Origin: Deltaproteobacteria bacterium
Lineage (GTDB): Bacteria > Myxococcota > JADLHZ01
Direction: 5' to 3'
Length of the DNA stretch: 64,000 bases
NCBI GenBank assembly: GCA_020848545.1
Contig: JADLHZ010000142.1
Location: 1-64,000, forward strand
Positions 16,969-26,845 of this stretch are shown here, piece by piece. Made by a program: the position numbers and the translations under genes. Each line of letters opens with the position of its first letter. The first letter of the stretch is position 1. The notes beneath the pieces are model-generated. The model did not search any database and was not told the origin of the DNA. It was given only the letters and a program-made list of their open reading frames with translations.

Positions 16969-18828
16969 TTAAGGACCCTGGCAGCGCAGCACGGCGAGGT
17001 CGCCCTCCGCCGGAGCGCCGACCTCGAGCCAGCCAACGATGCCGACACCAGCGCCGTCCGTGCTCATCTGCGGCCGCCAGCTGTGCGGCGTGGTGTTCGT
17101 CACCTGAATCGTGGCCGTCACGCCGCCGGTGCCGTTCACGCGTGACACGCCGACTTCGTCGTTCGCGCCGGCAAAGAGCTCGTAGGCGATGAGGAAGTCG
17201 CTGCCGGCGTTCACCGCGCTGATGAAGCGACGGCTGCTGCCGCACGGCGAATCGAGGCTGCCCGCCGTGTTGTCCAAGAGCAGCGAATCCGAATAACAGC
17301 TCACGGTGCCGGTGTGATCGTCGTGCCAAAAGATGCGGTAGCCGCCGCCGGCGACGACGATCGAAGGCGAGAGCGCGATGTTCCCCGAGCCCGTATTGTT
17401 CGAGACCACGCGCCCGGTGCAGGCCCCGAGCACGCCGGACGCGAGAGTCATCGAGCACGCGTGGATCTTGCTCGTCGCCGCGTCCTCCCACGCGAGCCCC
17501 ACGTGGGTGCCGGCGTTGGCGACGACGATGCCGGCCTTGTTGCCCACGCTCACGGTGATCGGAATGGTGTCGGCCGGCTGAAACAGCGGCGGCGTCGCGA
17601 CCGTCAGATCGCCGTTCATCCGGCGCCGGCACACCGCGGTCGGCGCGGTGTAATCGCTCGGATGACAATTGAAGAACACGTTCCACTCGGCGGCAGCGGC
17701 GTCCCAGAACAAGCGCGGAAACCAGCGTGATCGGTTCGTCGCGCCGCCTTCGTTCGTCACGTTGAACACCGTGCCGTCGACGAGAACGCCGCTCGCTGAG
17801 ATCCGGCGCATGTGGATTTGTGTCGGCTTCGGCGCGGGCGGATCGGCCTCCTCGTTCCAGGCGACGGCAAAGTGCGTGCCGTTCCAGGCAATCGACGGCG
17901 CCTTCGAGTCGATCGGCGTGCTACTGAGCTGTACTTCCGATCCCGCGATCGGCACCGCGTTCGCGTCCAAGCGGCTGAACCAGATCTCGCCTGGGTTGCT
18001 CGTGCCCCACGCGACGCCCCACTGGTTGTTTCCCCACGCGGCGACGGGCGGGAGCGCGCCGCCCTGCACGGCACCGATGCGCGTCGCCGGCACCGGGACG
18101 CCGGCCCTGCACGCGGCGCAGAAGTCGTAGATCGGATCCGTCGTGTCGGTGCAGACGCGGCCGCCGCTGCCGTCGCACTGAAAGACGCCGCGCGTGCAGA
18201 AGTCCTGATCGGCGCCGTCGCACGCCTGGCCGATCTGAAAGCCGTTGTCGACGACGGTGTCGCAGTCGTCGTCCGCGCCGTTGCAGATCTCGGCCATCGG
18301 CGGCGGCGCGCTGCACGCTCCGAACGCGCCGGCCGCGCAGGTCTCGACGCCTGTGCCCTTGCACGTGAAGCACGCGCGCGTGACGTGATCGTCGACCGTG
18401 CCGTCGCAGTCGTCGTCGACGTTGTTGCACACCTCCTGCGGGCCGGGCGGCGCCGTGCAATCGACGTAGTCGCCCATGACGCAGACTTCGGTGCCGGTGC
18501 CGGTGCAGCTCGTGCACGCGCGCTCGAGGCCGTCGTCGACGCCGCCGCTGCAATCATCGTCGAGGTTGTTGCAGGTCTCGGCCGCGAGCGGCGGCGCAGA
18601 GCAGCCGGTATAACCACCGCCGGCGCAAAACTCGAAGCCGCCGCCCTGGCAGTTCGAGCAATCGCGCACGAGATCTTCGTCGACGAGGCCGTCGCAGTCG
18701 TCGTCTTTTCCGTCGCAAGCACTTTCGCTCGCCGCGCAGACGGTCGCCTTCGTGGGGTCGGCCTTTTGCGTGATTTCGAACGAGATGCACCCGCCGGCAA
18801 CGAGCGCGATGCACACGAAACGACGCAT
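16969..18828 (-). CDS. Cys-rich lipoprotein with MopE-like metal-binding repeats
   Basis: A 619-residue protein. The signal peptide ends at lipobox VAGGC (Cys14). The N-terminal 230 residues hold four repeats of the MopE-type putative metal-binding motif: CDGKDDDCDGLVDE, CNNLDDDCSGGVDD, CNNVDDDCDGTVDD and CNGADDDCDTVVDN. CxxC pairs separate them. The acidic loops probably bind calcium or another cation, and the cysteines form disulfides. The remaining 350 residues look like a beta-propeller or beta-sandwich with W-containing repeats (WGNNQWGVAWG, IAWNGTHFAVAW). It is probably on the cell surface. The frame extends upstream to 19152, but the signal peptide fixes the start at 18828. It starts divergently from the other Cys-rich lipoprotein and shares its GGCISFE leader. 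Confidence 0.85.
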   Translation of the reverse strand: MRRFVCIALVAGGCISFEITQKADPTKATVCAASESACDGKDDDCDGLVDEDLVRDCSNCQGGGFEFCAGGGYTGCSAPPLAAETCNNLDDDCSGGVDDGLERACTSCTGTGTEVCVMGDYVDCTAPPGPQEVCNNVDDDCDGTVDDHVTRACFTCKGTGVETCAAGAFGACSAPPPMAEICNGADDDCDTVVDNGFQIGQACDGADQDFCTRGVFQCDGSGGRVCTDTTDPIYDFCAACRAGVPVPATRIGAVQGGALPPVAAWGNNQWGVAWGTSNPGEIWFSRLDANAVPIAGSEVQLSSTPIDSKAPSIAWNGTHFAVAWNEEADPPAPKPTQIHMRRISASGVLVDGTVFNVTNEGGATNRSRWFPRLFWDAAAAEWNVFFNCHPSDYTAPTAVCRRRMNGDLTVATPPLFQPADTIPITVSVGNKAGIVVANAGTHVGLAWEDAATSKIHACSMTLASGVLGACTGRVVSNNTGSGNIALSPSIVVAGGGYRIFWHDDHTGTVSCYSDSLLLDNTAGSLDSPCGSSRRFISAVNAGSDFLIAYELFAGANDEVGVSRVNGTGGVTATIQVTNTTPHSWRPQMSTDGAGVGIVGWLEVGAPAEGDLAVLRCQGP

Positions 18829-18836
18829 CAGCACAC

Positions 18837-18842
18837 ATTGTA
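18837..18842 (-). promoter_or_regulatory. possible -10 box of the MopE-like gene
   Basis: TACAAT on the minus strand lies 8 bases before the ATG at 18828. The -35 region is poor. If real, the message would be leaderless or nearly so. Confidence 0.3.
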
Positions 18843-18877
18843 GCACCGCGCCCTCCTGTGAGCGATGATTGAAGGTG

Positions 18878-20458
18878 ATGGTTTCGCGCATGATCAGACG
18901 TTTGCTCGTGGTCATCGCCCTCGGCGGCTGCATCAGCTTCGAGCTCACCCGGGCAGTGCAACCCACGGCGCCGACTGGACCCGTTGCGATGGAGGGCAAG
19001 CTCGGGCTCGGCGTCGCGTGCACGAGCGGCGACGAGTGCGTCTTCGGCTTCTGTGCGGACGGCGTGTGCTGCAACAGCGCGTGCGCCGGGCAGTGCGCGC
19101 GCTGCGACGATCCGCGACATCCGGGCACGTGCACGCCGGTGCCTGCCGACACTGTCGCGGCGAACCGCGAGGCGTGCGTGATCGCGACACCTGCCTGCGC
19201 CGGCAGCTGCGATGGCGCGAGCGAGGAGTGCGCTTACAAAGGCGCGGCCACGCCGTGCGGCGACAATTGCCAAGGCACCTGCGACGGCGCGGGTGCATGC
19301 ACGGCGAGCGGCAGCTGCCCGAACAACCTCGCCTGCGACGGCGCCGCGTGCGCTACGGGCTGCACGATGAACAGCCAGTGCGTGCAGTTCTTCCAGTGCG
19401 TGAGCGGCCAGTGCGTGCGCCGCCCCGAAGCCGATTGCTTGGATGGCGCCGACGACAACGGCGACACCTTGAAGGACTGCGCCGATCCTTCGTGCGCGGC
19501 GCTCGTCGAGTGCGTGGTCGATCCCGGCGGCGAGCTCGGCTTCGTGGCCGACACCTGCACCAGCGACTATCCGATGGTCGCCACCTTGAACAAAGGCGCC
19601 GGGCCGAGCTTGGGCGCACCCTGCCCACACAACTGCGGCTGCACGCCGCCGCCGACGGTCTGCGACTTCATCCTCACCTTCCACGGGCCCGAAGGCGGCG
19701 GGGACCACCTCTGTCTGTCGGCGGTGACCGACACCGAAATCGGCACCGTCGTCAGCCGCCAGACCGGCGACGCGTGCGCGTACGATTCGAACGCCTGCGC
19801 CTTCGACACCGTGGGCATCCACCCGCATTCGATCTCGCTCGGCGCGCCGTACAACCCGCGCTTTCGCGAGCTCACGCCCACTTACACCGGCAGCGCCACG
19901 CCGCCGGCGCCATTTTGGTCGACGACGACGAGCTTCTGCAAGGCCGCGAAGAAGTCGTCGACCTGCGTGCCCGGCATGTCTTGCGTCGCGCGCCGCACCG
20001 GGCCGCGTTGCTTTCGCATCCCGGGCAACGCCATTTGCGGCGGCAACTTCGTCAACGAAGAGCACTGGTTCGCCGACTTCGGCACGGACTCGCGCGCGTG
20101 CGAGCCGTGCAGCGCCATGAGCCACACGAAGTCGTTCTCGAGCTGTCCGACGTCGTATCACTTGCTGGAGGACAGCCCGAACGTCGAGTGTCAGGAGGGC
20201 TTCAACCCCGTGCCGGTCGCGAACACCGCCGGCCTGAGCTACCCGAACCATCCGACGTCGCCGCCTTCATGCAACAACAACGGCGGCGGCGCCGCCGCGG
20301 CGTGCAACAGCAACGGTTGCTACGGCAACTTTTGCTCGCTGATGCAGACGGCGACCGCAGGTTGGGGACCGGACAGCTGCACGCTCACCTCGTCGCCGAC
20401 GCTGATCTCGGGCCAGGTCGCGGGCTCCGGCGCCTCGACCACGTGCTGTACGCCTTAA
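18878..20458 (+). CDS. Cys-rich lipoprotein
   Basis: A protein of about 526 residues with a signal peptide ending at lipobox IALGGC (Cys18). The N-terminal 200 residues are rich in Cys in the style of myxobacterial Cys-rich repeats (CTSGDECVFGFCADGVCCN, CAGSCDG, CQGTCDG). The C-terminal part has further scattered cysteines and no domain I recognise. It should be an exported, disulfide-rich surface lipoprotein. TTG 18869, GTG 18875, ATG 18878 and ATG 18890 are possible starts; 18878 gives a good n-region. The leader residues GGCISFE are shared with the divergent MopE-like lipoprotein, so the two are probably related in origin or sorting. The 3' end overlaps the convergent phospholipase-D-like gene by 4 bases. 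Confidence 0.8.
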   Translation: MVSRMIRRLLVVIALGGCISFELTRAVQPTAPTGPVAMEGKLGLGVACTSGDECVFGFCADGVCCNSACAGQCARCDDPRHPGTCTPVPADTVAANREACVIATPACAGSCDGASEECAYKGAATPCGDNCQGTCDGAGACTASGSCPNNLACDGAACATGCTMNSQCVQFFQCVSGQCVRRPEADCLDGADDNGDTLKDCADPSCAALVECVVDPGGELGFVADTCTSDYPMVATLNKGAGPSLGAPCPHNCGCTPPPTVCDFILTFHGPEGGGDHLCLSAVTDTEIGTVVSRQTGDACAYDSNACAFDTVGIHPHSISLGAPYNPRFRELTPTYTGSATPPAPFWSTTTSFCKAAKKSSTCVPGMSCVARRTGPRCFRIPGNAICGGNFVNEEHWFADFGTDSRACEPCSAMSHTKSFSSCPTSYHLLEDSPNVECQEGFNPVPVANTAGLSYPNHPTSPPSCNNNGGGAAAACNSNGCYGNFCSLMQTATAGWGPDSCTLTSSPTLISGQVAGSGASTTCCTP

Positions 20459-21927
20459 CGATTCACGAGCGGCGTGACGACGTGCTCGACGACGAACGCC
20501 CGCACGCTGCCGTTGTCACGAAAGTCGGTCGGCGCCGCGCTGAGCCGCGGCGACGCGACGAGCGCCGGCGTGAAGATCTTCTGGTCGGCCTCGTGGGCGA
20601 ACGCCTGCGACTTCACCTGCAGCACCATCTCGTCGTTGCGCCACATCGAGAAGCCGTCGATGTTCGACGAGCCGATGATGACGACGTCATCGAACAACGC
20701 CGCCTTCATGTGCAACGGGCCTTCGAAGCGCAGAACGGGAACGCCCGCGGCGATCAAACGGTTGATGCTGTCTTGCGCCATGATCTGCCCGTCGTTCGAC
20801 ACGCGGCCCCAGATCCACGTGACCGAGACGCCGCGCTCGTGCGCTCGGATCATCGCGTCGGCGACTTCGTCGGTCATCGAGAAGCCGTTCATGACGACCA
20901 CGCGATCCCTCGCCGCGTCGATGCGCTGCACGTACTCGCGCTCGATGTAGCGATCGGCGCCGCCGCGATGCCACACGATCTGCGTCTGCGCATCGGCGAA
21001 GGGCGCGTCCGGGATCGCCGCCATCCGCGGCGGAAGCTCCAGGCGAGGACCGCCGGCGTCGACGAGCGACTGCACGAACACGGCAGCGATGTCGCGCACC
21101 GCGGGGCCGCGCACAAAGATGGTCGCGTCGTGATAGCTCCAGCCGTTCTCGCGCGGCAGCAAGTAACTGCCGCCGATGTTGGCGCCGCTCTCGAACGCGC
21201 GATCGCCGTCGATGACCACGACCTTTCTGTGGTTCACGCGATAGCCGCCGTAGGTCGGGCGGGCGACAGCGATGCCCGCGTCGATGAGCCGCTGCACCTG
21301 GCTGTTCACGTGCGGGTCGCCCTTGAAGTCGCCCGAGCTCTCGCGGTTGTCGACGACGACGCGCACGTCGACGCCGCGCTCCTGCGCTCGCAGGAGGGCG
21401 TCGACGATGGTGCCGCTCGTCGGATCGTCCTGCAATTGGAACACGTTCAGCCACACGCTCGACTGCGCGCGGTCGATCTCGGAGATGAGCTTTTGCTGAT
21501 ACGCCGGCCCGTCGACCAAGAGCTCCAAGTGGTTGCCGGTCGTGCACGCGCTGGTGCCGGCCTCGGCGACCGCGTGGCAGGGGTCGACCTCAGGCGTCGC
21601 GTCGAGCGGCGGCTTGGCGACGCTGCAGCTGCCGACGAAGAGCATTGCGGCGCCGATCATCGCGGCGATGCGCGGCCAGCGGCTCGGCTTCTTCACCTTT
21701 GCGGCGTCTTCTTCCGCATTTTCGAAGCCGACGGCGGCGGCGTGCTGGCTCGCTGCCGCTGCCTCGGCCCGCGGCGCCGGCCGATCGGCTTTGACTCCTC
21801 GCGTCGAACGTTGCAGAACACGCGTGCTCGGCGTCGGCGCGGATTTTCGCGCCGAATTTGCGACCAAGAGCGGCGCTGTTTCGGCGATCGCCCCTGGTAA
21901 AACGCCGCGCGGAGAGACACGTGTCAC
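20455..21927 (-). CDS. phospholipase D/cardiolipin-synthase-like protein
   Basis: A 490-residue protein with two HKD motifs, HRKVVVIDGD and HMKAALFDD, the second followed by GSSNIDG. This is the signature of the phospholipase D superfamily, where two His residues carry out phosphatidyl or phosphodiester transfer. The domain order matches cardiolipin synthase-like enzymes. An unusual N-terminal region of about 85 residues, Ala/Arg-rich, precedes a single hydrophobic segment (MIGAAMLFVGSC). That segment could be a membrane anchor or a misannotated lipoprotein signal. Start is the GTG at 21927; a later start is possible. It is divergent from the ABC operon. Confidence 0.85.
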   Translation of the reverse strand: MTRVSPRGVLPGAIAETAPLLVANSARKSAPTPSTRVLQRSTRGVKADRPAPRAEAAAASQHAAAVGFENAEEDAAKVKKPSRWPRIAAMIGAAMLFVGSCSVAKPPLDATPEVDPCHAVAEAGTSACTTGNHLELLVDGPAYQQKLISEIDRAQSSVWLNVFQLQDDPTSGTIVDALLRAQERGVDVRVVVDNRESSGDFKGDPHVNSQVQRLIDAGIAVARPTYGGYRVNHRKVVVIDGDRAFESGANIGGSYLLPRENGWSYHDATIFVRGPAVRDIAAVFVQSLVDAGGPRLELPPRMAAIPDAPFADAQTQIVWHRGGADRYIEREYVQRIDAARDRVVVMNGFSMTDEVADAMIRAHERGVSVTWIWGRVSNDGQIMAQDSINRLIAAGVPVLRFEGPLHMKAALFDDVVIIGSSNIDGFSMWRNDEMVLQVKSQAFAHEADQKIFTPALVASPRLSAAPTDFRDNGSVRAFVVEHVVTPLVNR

Positions 21928-21970
21928 CCTCGCATTATCGGGCCGGGGGTGCGCGTGGGTGCTGACTGCT

Positions 21971-21975
21971 GGAGG
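21971..21975 (+). promoter_or_regulatory. strong ribosome site that fixes a TTG start
   Basis: GGAGG lies 5 bases before a TTG. It supports TTG at 21981 as the start of the ABC ATPase, since no ATG or GTG is suitably placed. Confidence 0.75.
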
Positions 21976-21980
21976 TCGCC

Positions 21981-22709
<729 letters not shown>

Positions 22710-22713
22710 CGCC

Positions 22714-24795
22714 ATGGGCAAGGTGAAGATCCTCTTCGAGATCGCGCTGCGCAATCTCTTTGCGAGCAAGATCAACTTCGTCATCGGCGCCGTGGTCTTT
22801 GCCGGCACCGTGCTCGTCGTCGTCGGCAGCGCGCTCCTCGACAGCGTCGACGTGTCGATGGCGAAGAGCATCAAGGGCAGCGTGGCCGGCGACATGCAGG
22901 TCTACTCGGCGAAGTCGAAGGACGAGCTCGCGCTCTTCGGCAGCATGGGCGGCGATCCCGACCTCTCGCCGGTGCAGGACTTCGGCAAGGTCTACGCCGT
23001 GCTGTCGAAGGTGCCGAACGTCAAGTCGATCGTTCCGATGGGCATCAACAACGCGCTCGTCGCCGGCGGGAACACCGTCGATCAAACCCTGGCGACGCTG
23101 CGCAACGAGATCAAGGCGCACGGCGTCACCAGCGAAAAGTCGAGGAGCTTGCAAACGCACGTCCGGCAAATGGTCGAGCTCATCGCCACCGATCGCAAGA
23201 AGCTCGATGTGCTGCGGCAGAAGACGCGCGACGACGTCGAGACCGATGAGGCGGTGGCCACTGCCAGCGCGCCCGCGTTCTGGGACGGCTTCGACAAAGA
23301 CACCGACAGCAAGCTCGAGTTCTTGGAGAACCACATCGCGCCGGCCGTCAGCGACGCTGACCTCATGTGGATCAGCTACATCGGCACGAACCTCGAGGAC
23401 TTCGCCGCCGCGTTCGATCGCGTGGAGATCGTCGACGGCACCGCCGTCCCGAAGGGCCACCGCGGCTTCCTCTTCAACAAGCTCGTCTACGAAGACCAGG
23501 TGAAGCTGAAGAGCGCGCGCCGGCTCGACAAGATCAAGGACGCCAAAGACAGCGGCATCAAGATCACCGACGACGCCACGCTGCAGCGCTTCGTCAAAGA
23601 GAACAAGGCGCAGACGCGCGAGATCTCACTGCAGCTCGATCCGATGGAGACCAAGCAAGCGGTGGCCGCGCTGCAAAAGGGCCTCGCGTCGCAGACGGCA
23701 GATCTCGACGGGCTCCTCAAAGAGCTCTTCGACACGAACGACGACAACTTCTATCCGCGCTACAAGCTCTACTACGAGGGGCTGGTGCCGCTGCTCGAGC
23801 TGTACCGGGTGAAGATCGGCGACACCTTCACCATCACGGCGTTCACCCGCTCGGGCTTCGTGCAGTCGGTCAACGTGAAGGTCTACGGCACCTTTCAGTT
23901 CAAGGGCCTCGAGAAGGCCGGCCTCTCCGGCGCCTTCAACATGATGGACCTCGTCAGCTTTCGGCAGCTCTACGGCCACCTCTCGAACGACAAGCTGGCC
24001 GAGATCGCCGAGATCAAGAAGACGGGCGGCGCCAAGGAGGTCTCCCGCGACAACGCCGAGGCCGAGCTCTTCGGCGGCGGCAACGAGGTGGTCGCCAACG
24101 TCGAGCCGGGCGTCATCGAAGAGAAGGAACGCTTGGATCCTGGGGCGCGCGCCGCGCAGCGTGAAGCGATGACGCACCAAGTGTACTCGCACGACGAGAT
24201 GAACAACGGCCTCGCGATCAACGCGGCCGTGCTGCTCGAAGATCCGGCGAAGCTCGAGCAGTCGATGAAGGACGTCGAAGCTGCGGCGAAGCAGAACGGC
24301 CTCGAGCTCAAGGTGATGCACTGGCAGGCCGCCGCCGGCTTCATCGGCAACATGATCATGGTGTCGAAGGTGGCGCTCTACTTCGCCGTCTTCATCGTCT
24401 TCGTCGTGCTGCTCGTCATCATCAACAACGCGGTGATGATGGCGACGATGCAGCGCGTGAAAGAGATCGGCACGCTGCGCGCGATCGGCAGCCAGAAGAG
24501 CTTCGTCCTCAATATGATCGTCACCGAGACCGTCGTGCTCGGGCTCGTCTTCGGTGGCCTCGGCGTCGTCATCGGCATGGTGATCATGGCGCTGCTCGGC
24601 CACTTCGGCATCCCGGCCGGGAGCGAAGAGCTCTACTTCTTCTTCTCGGGCCCGCGCTTGTTCCCGACCGTCAGCGCGTGGAACCTGCTGGCCGCGTTCC
24701 TCATCGTGCTCTTCGTGAGCTTGGTCTCGACCTTGTACCCGGCGTTTTTGGCGACGCGCGTCTCGCCTCTGCGCGCCATGCAAACGGATGATTGA
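22714..24795 (+). CDS. FtsX/MacB-type ABC permease, large periplasmic domain
   Basis: A 693-residue permease. One membrane helix lies near residues 20-42, a periplasmic region of about 500 residues follows, and three helices lie at the C-terminus (about 550-685). This is the four-helix FtsX/LolC topology. The C-terminal part has the usual KEIGTLRAIG motif that couples to the ATPase and the ending typical of the family (TRVSPLRAMQ). The periplasmic domain is much longer than in LolC or MacB and has extra charged helical stretches. It overlaps the second permease by 8 bases, so the two are translationally coupled and probably form a heterodimer. Confidence 0.9.
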   Translation: MGKVKILFEIALRNLFASKINFVIGAVVFAGTVLVVVGSALLDSVDVSMAKSIKGSVAGDMQVYSAKSKDELALFGSMGGDPDLSPVQDFGKVYAVLSKVPNVKSIVPMGINNALVAGGNTVDQTLATLRNEIKAHGVTSEKSRSLQTHVRQMVELIATDRKKLDVLRQKTRDDVETDEAVATASAPAFWDGFDKDTDSKLEFLENHIAPAVSDADLMWISYIGTNLEDFAAAFDRVEIVDGTAVPKGHRGFLFNKLVYEDQVKLKSARRLDKIKDAKDSGIKITDDATLQRFVKENKAQTREISLQLDPMETKQAVAALQKGLASQTADLDGLLKELFDTNDDNFYPRYKLYYEGLVPLLELYRVKIGDTFTITAFTRSGFVQSVNVKVYGTFQFKGLEKAGLSGAFNMMDLVSFRQLYGHLSNDKLAEIAEIKKTGGAKEVSRDNAEAELFGGGNEVVANVEPGVIEEKERLDPGARAAQREAMTHQVYSHDEMNNGLAINAAVLLEDPAKLEQSMKDVEAAAKQNGLELKVMHWQAAAGFIGNMIMVSKVALYFAVFIVFVVLLVIINNAVMMATMQRVKEIGTLRAIGSQKSFVLNMIVTETVVLGLVFGGLGVVIGMVIMALLGHFGIPAGSEELYFFFSGPRLFPTVSAWNLLAAFLIVLFVSLVSTLYPAFLATRVSPLRAMQTDD

Positions 24796-26101
24796 CATGT
24801 GGATGACTGACCTACTCATCGCCGCGCGCAGCCTGATGCAACACAAGCGGCGCACGTTCCTCCTCGGCGCAGCGATCGCCGGCGTCACGACGCTGCTCGT
24901 CTTGATGCTCAGCGTGTTCGCGGGCATCGAGCGCACCGTCGTCGAGTCGGCGACGACCCTGATGACCGGGCACGTCAACGTCGGCGGCTTCTTCAAAGTG
25001 AGCGCCGGCCAATCCGCTCCGGTCGTGACGCGCTACGGCGAGGTCGTGAAGATCTTGCGAGCCGAGGTGCCTGAGATCGACTTCATCACCGATCGCGGCC
25101 GCGGCTGGGCCAAGGTCGTCAGCTCGCAGCACTCGATCCAGCTCGGCATCGCCGGCGTCGACATCGACAAAGAGCCAGGCATTCGCCGGGTGATCCAAGT
25201 CGTCGAGGGCAAGCTCGACGGCTTGAAGGAGCCGGGCACGATCATGATCTTCGAGGAGCAAGCGAAGAAGCTCGGCGTGAAGGTCGGCGATCCGCTGACC
25301 ATCTCGGCGCCCACGCTGCGCGGCACGAGCAACACGACCGACGTGTCCGTCGCGGCGATCGCGCGCAACGTCGGCCTGTTGAGCTCGTGGAACGTGTTCA
25401 TCCCGAACGAGACGCTGCGCAAGCTCTACCAGTTCAACCCGGACACGACCGGCGCCGTGCAGCTCTACTTGAAGAACATCAAGGACGTGCCGAAGGTCGA
25501 AGAGCGCCTGCGCGTCGTGCTCGCCCAGAAGGGCTACGAGATCTTGGACAAAGATCCGCGCGCCTTCTGGTTCAAGTTCGAGAACGTCAACCGCGAGCCT
25601 TGGACCGGCCAGCGCCTCGACATCTCGAGCTGGGAAGACGAGATCTCGTTCTTCAAGTTCACCATCACGGCGATTCAGGCGCTGGGGAACACGCTCCTCT
25701 TCATCCTGTTGATCATCATCGCCGTCGGCATCATGAACACGCTGTGGATCTCCATCCGCGAGCGCACGCGCGAGATCGGCACGCTGCGCGCGATCGGCAT
25801 GCAGCGGCGGCGTGTGCTCAGCATGTTCTTGACCGAAGCGTTCTTACTCAGCGCCCTGGCGACCGCCGCAGGCATCGTCATCGGCGTCCTGCTCACGCTC
25901 GTGCTGAACGCAAGCGCCATCAGCATCCCAGAAGGCGCGCAGATGTTCCTCATGCGCGATCGGCTCGTGCTCACGTTGAACCCGATCGCGATCCTGGGCG
26001 GGGTCGTGCTGATCGTCTCGGTGACGACCGGCATCTCGCTCATCCCCTCTTTCCTCGCGGCGCGGCAGAAGCCGATCACCGCCATGAGCTCGGTAGGCTG
26101 A
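24788..26101 (+). CDS. FtsX/MacB-type ABC permease
   Basis: A 437-residue permease with an N-terminal helix (about 24-45), a periplasmic domain, and three C-terminal helices starting near residue 290. The coupling motif REIGTLRAIG is present. It resembles LolC/LolE and lacks the extended periplasmic region of its partner. Start could be 24788 or the ATG at 24797; the first gives the 8-base overlap with the upstream permease. It is followed after 3 bases by the LolA-like gene, so transporter and carrier are made together. Confidence 0.9.
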   Translation: MIDMWMTDLLIAARSLMQHKRRTFLLGAAIAGVTTLLVLMLSVFAGIERTVVESATTLMTGHVNVGGFFKVSAGQSAPVVTRYGEVVKILRAEVPEIDFITDRGRGWAKVVSSQHSIQLGIAGVDIDKEPGIRRVIQVVEGKLDGLKEPGTIMIFEEQAKKLGVKVGDPLTISAPTLRGTSNTTDVSVAAIARNVGLLSSWNVFIPNETLRKLYQFNPDTTGAVQLYLKNIKDVPKVEERLRVVLAQKGYEILDKDPRAFWFKFENVNREPWTGQRLDISSWEDEISFFKFTITAIQALGNTLLFILLIIIAVGIMNTLWISIRERTREIGTLRAIGMQRRRVLSMFLTEAFLLSALATAAGIVIGVLLTLVLNASAISIPEGAQMFLMRDRLVLTLNPIAILGGVVLIVSVTTGISLIPSFLAARQKPITAMSSVG

Positions 26102-26104
26102 ACC

Positions 26105-26845
26105 ATGATCTCGCTGCTCTTCGCGCTCTCAGTCTCGATGACCCCGGACGACATGTTGAAGATGTTGAAGGCGCTCGACGAACGCGAGCGCGCTGCCGGC
26201 GACTACAAGTCGCTCGTGTACTTGGAGCAAAAAGAGAAGGACAAGCCGGACGTCGCCAGGGAGGCGCTCGTCTACCGGCGCAGCGCCGACCAGAAGTTCG
26301 TCATCTTGTTCACCAAGCCGAAGGACGAGCAGGGCAAGGGCTACCTGCGCCTCGACAAGAACCTTTGGTTCTACGATCCGAACACCGGCAAGTGGGAGCG
26401 CCGCACCGAGCGCGAGCGCCTGAACGGCACCGACTCGCGCCGCACCGATCTCGACGAGTCGCACCTCGCCGACGAGTACGATCCGAGCTTCGAAGGCGAC
26501 GACACCCTCGGCAAGTTCAAGGTGAAGAAGCTCACGTTGAAGGTGAAGCCTGGCGTCGACGTCGCCTACCCCGTCGTCAAGCTGTGGATCGACGAGAACA
26601 ACAACATCCTGAAGCGCCAAGAGTTCGCCCTCTCCGGCCGCGCGATGCGCACGCTGTACTATCCGCGCTGGAACAAGCAGTTCAGCGAGACGAAAAAAGC
26701 CGAGGTGTGGTTCCCGGGCGAGATCAGAATCTACGACGAGGTCGAGAAGGCGAACTCGACGATCGTGGTGATCAAGACGGTGGACCTCAGACCGCTCGAG
26801 CCGAACCTGTTCACGAAGTCATGGCTGGAGTCGAAGTCCCGATGA
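26105..26845 (+). CDS. LolA-like outer-membrane lipoprotein-sorting protein
   Basis: A 246-residue protein. A very short hydrophobic leader is followed by a sequence like the LolA-like family named outer membrane lipoprotein-sorting protein: LWFYDPNTGKWERR, then GRAMRTLYYPRW, then a final strand with LRPLEPNLFTKSWL. These proteins form an open beta-barrel that carries lipid-bearing cargo through the periplasm. Next to a LolCDE-like transporter the simplest idea is that it takes cargo released by the ABC complex. It overlaps the barrel gene by ATGA. The leader is short for a signal peptide, so export should be checked. Confidence 0.8.
   Translation: MISLLFALSVSMTPDDMLKMLKALDERERAAGDYKSLVYLEQKEKDKPDVAREALVYRRSADQKFVILFTKPKDEQGKGYLRLDKNLWFYDPNTGKWERRTERERLNGTDSRRTDLDESHLADEYDPSFEGDDTLGKFKVKKLTLKVKPGVDVAYPVVKLWIDENNNILKRQEFALSGRAMRTLYYPRWNKQFSETKKAEVWFPGEIRIYDEVEKANSTIVVIKTVDLRPLEPNLFTKSWLESKSR

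Noticed and set aside
25387-26841. Upstream extension of the barrel gene through the permease and LolA-like genes
   Set aside because: The extension is out of frame with real genes there and has no signal peptide; the leader MTRLALCVV at 26842 is a proper start.
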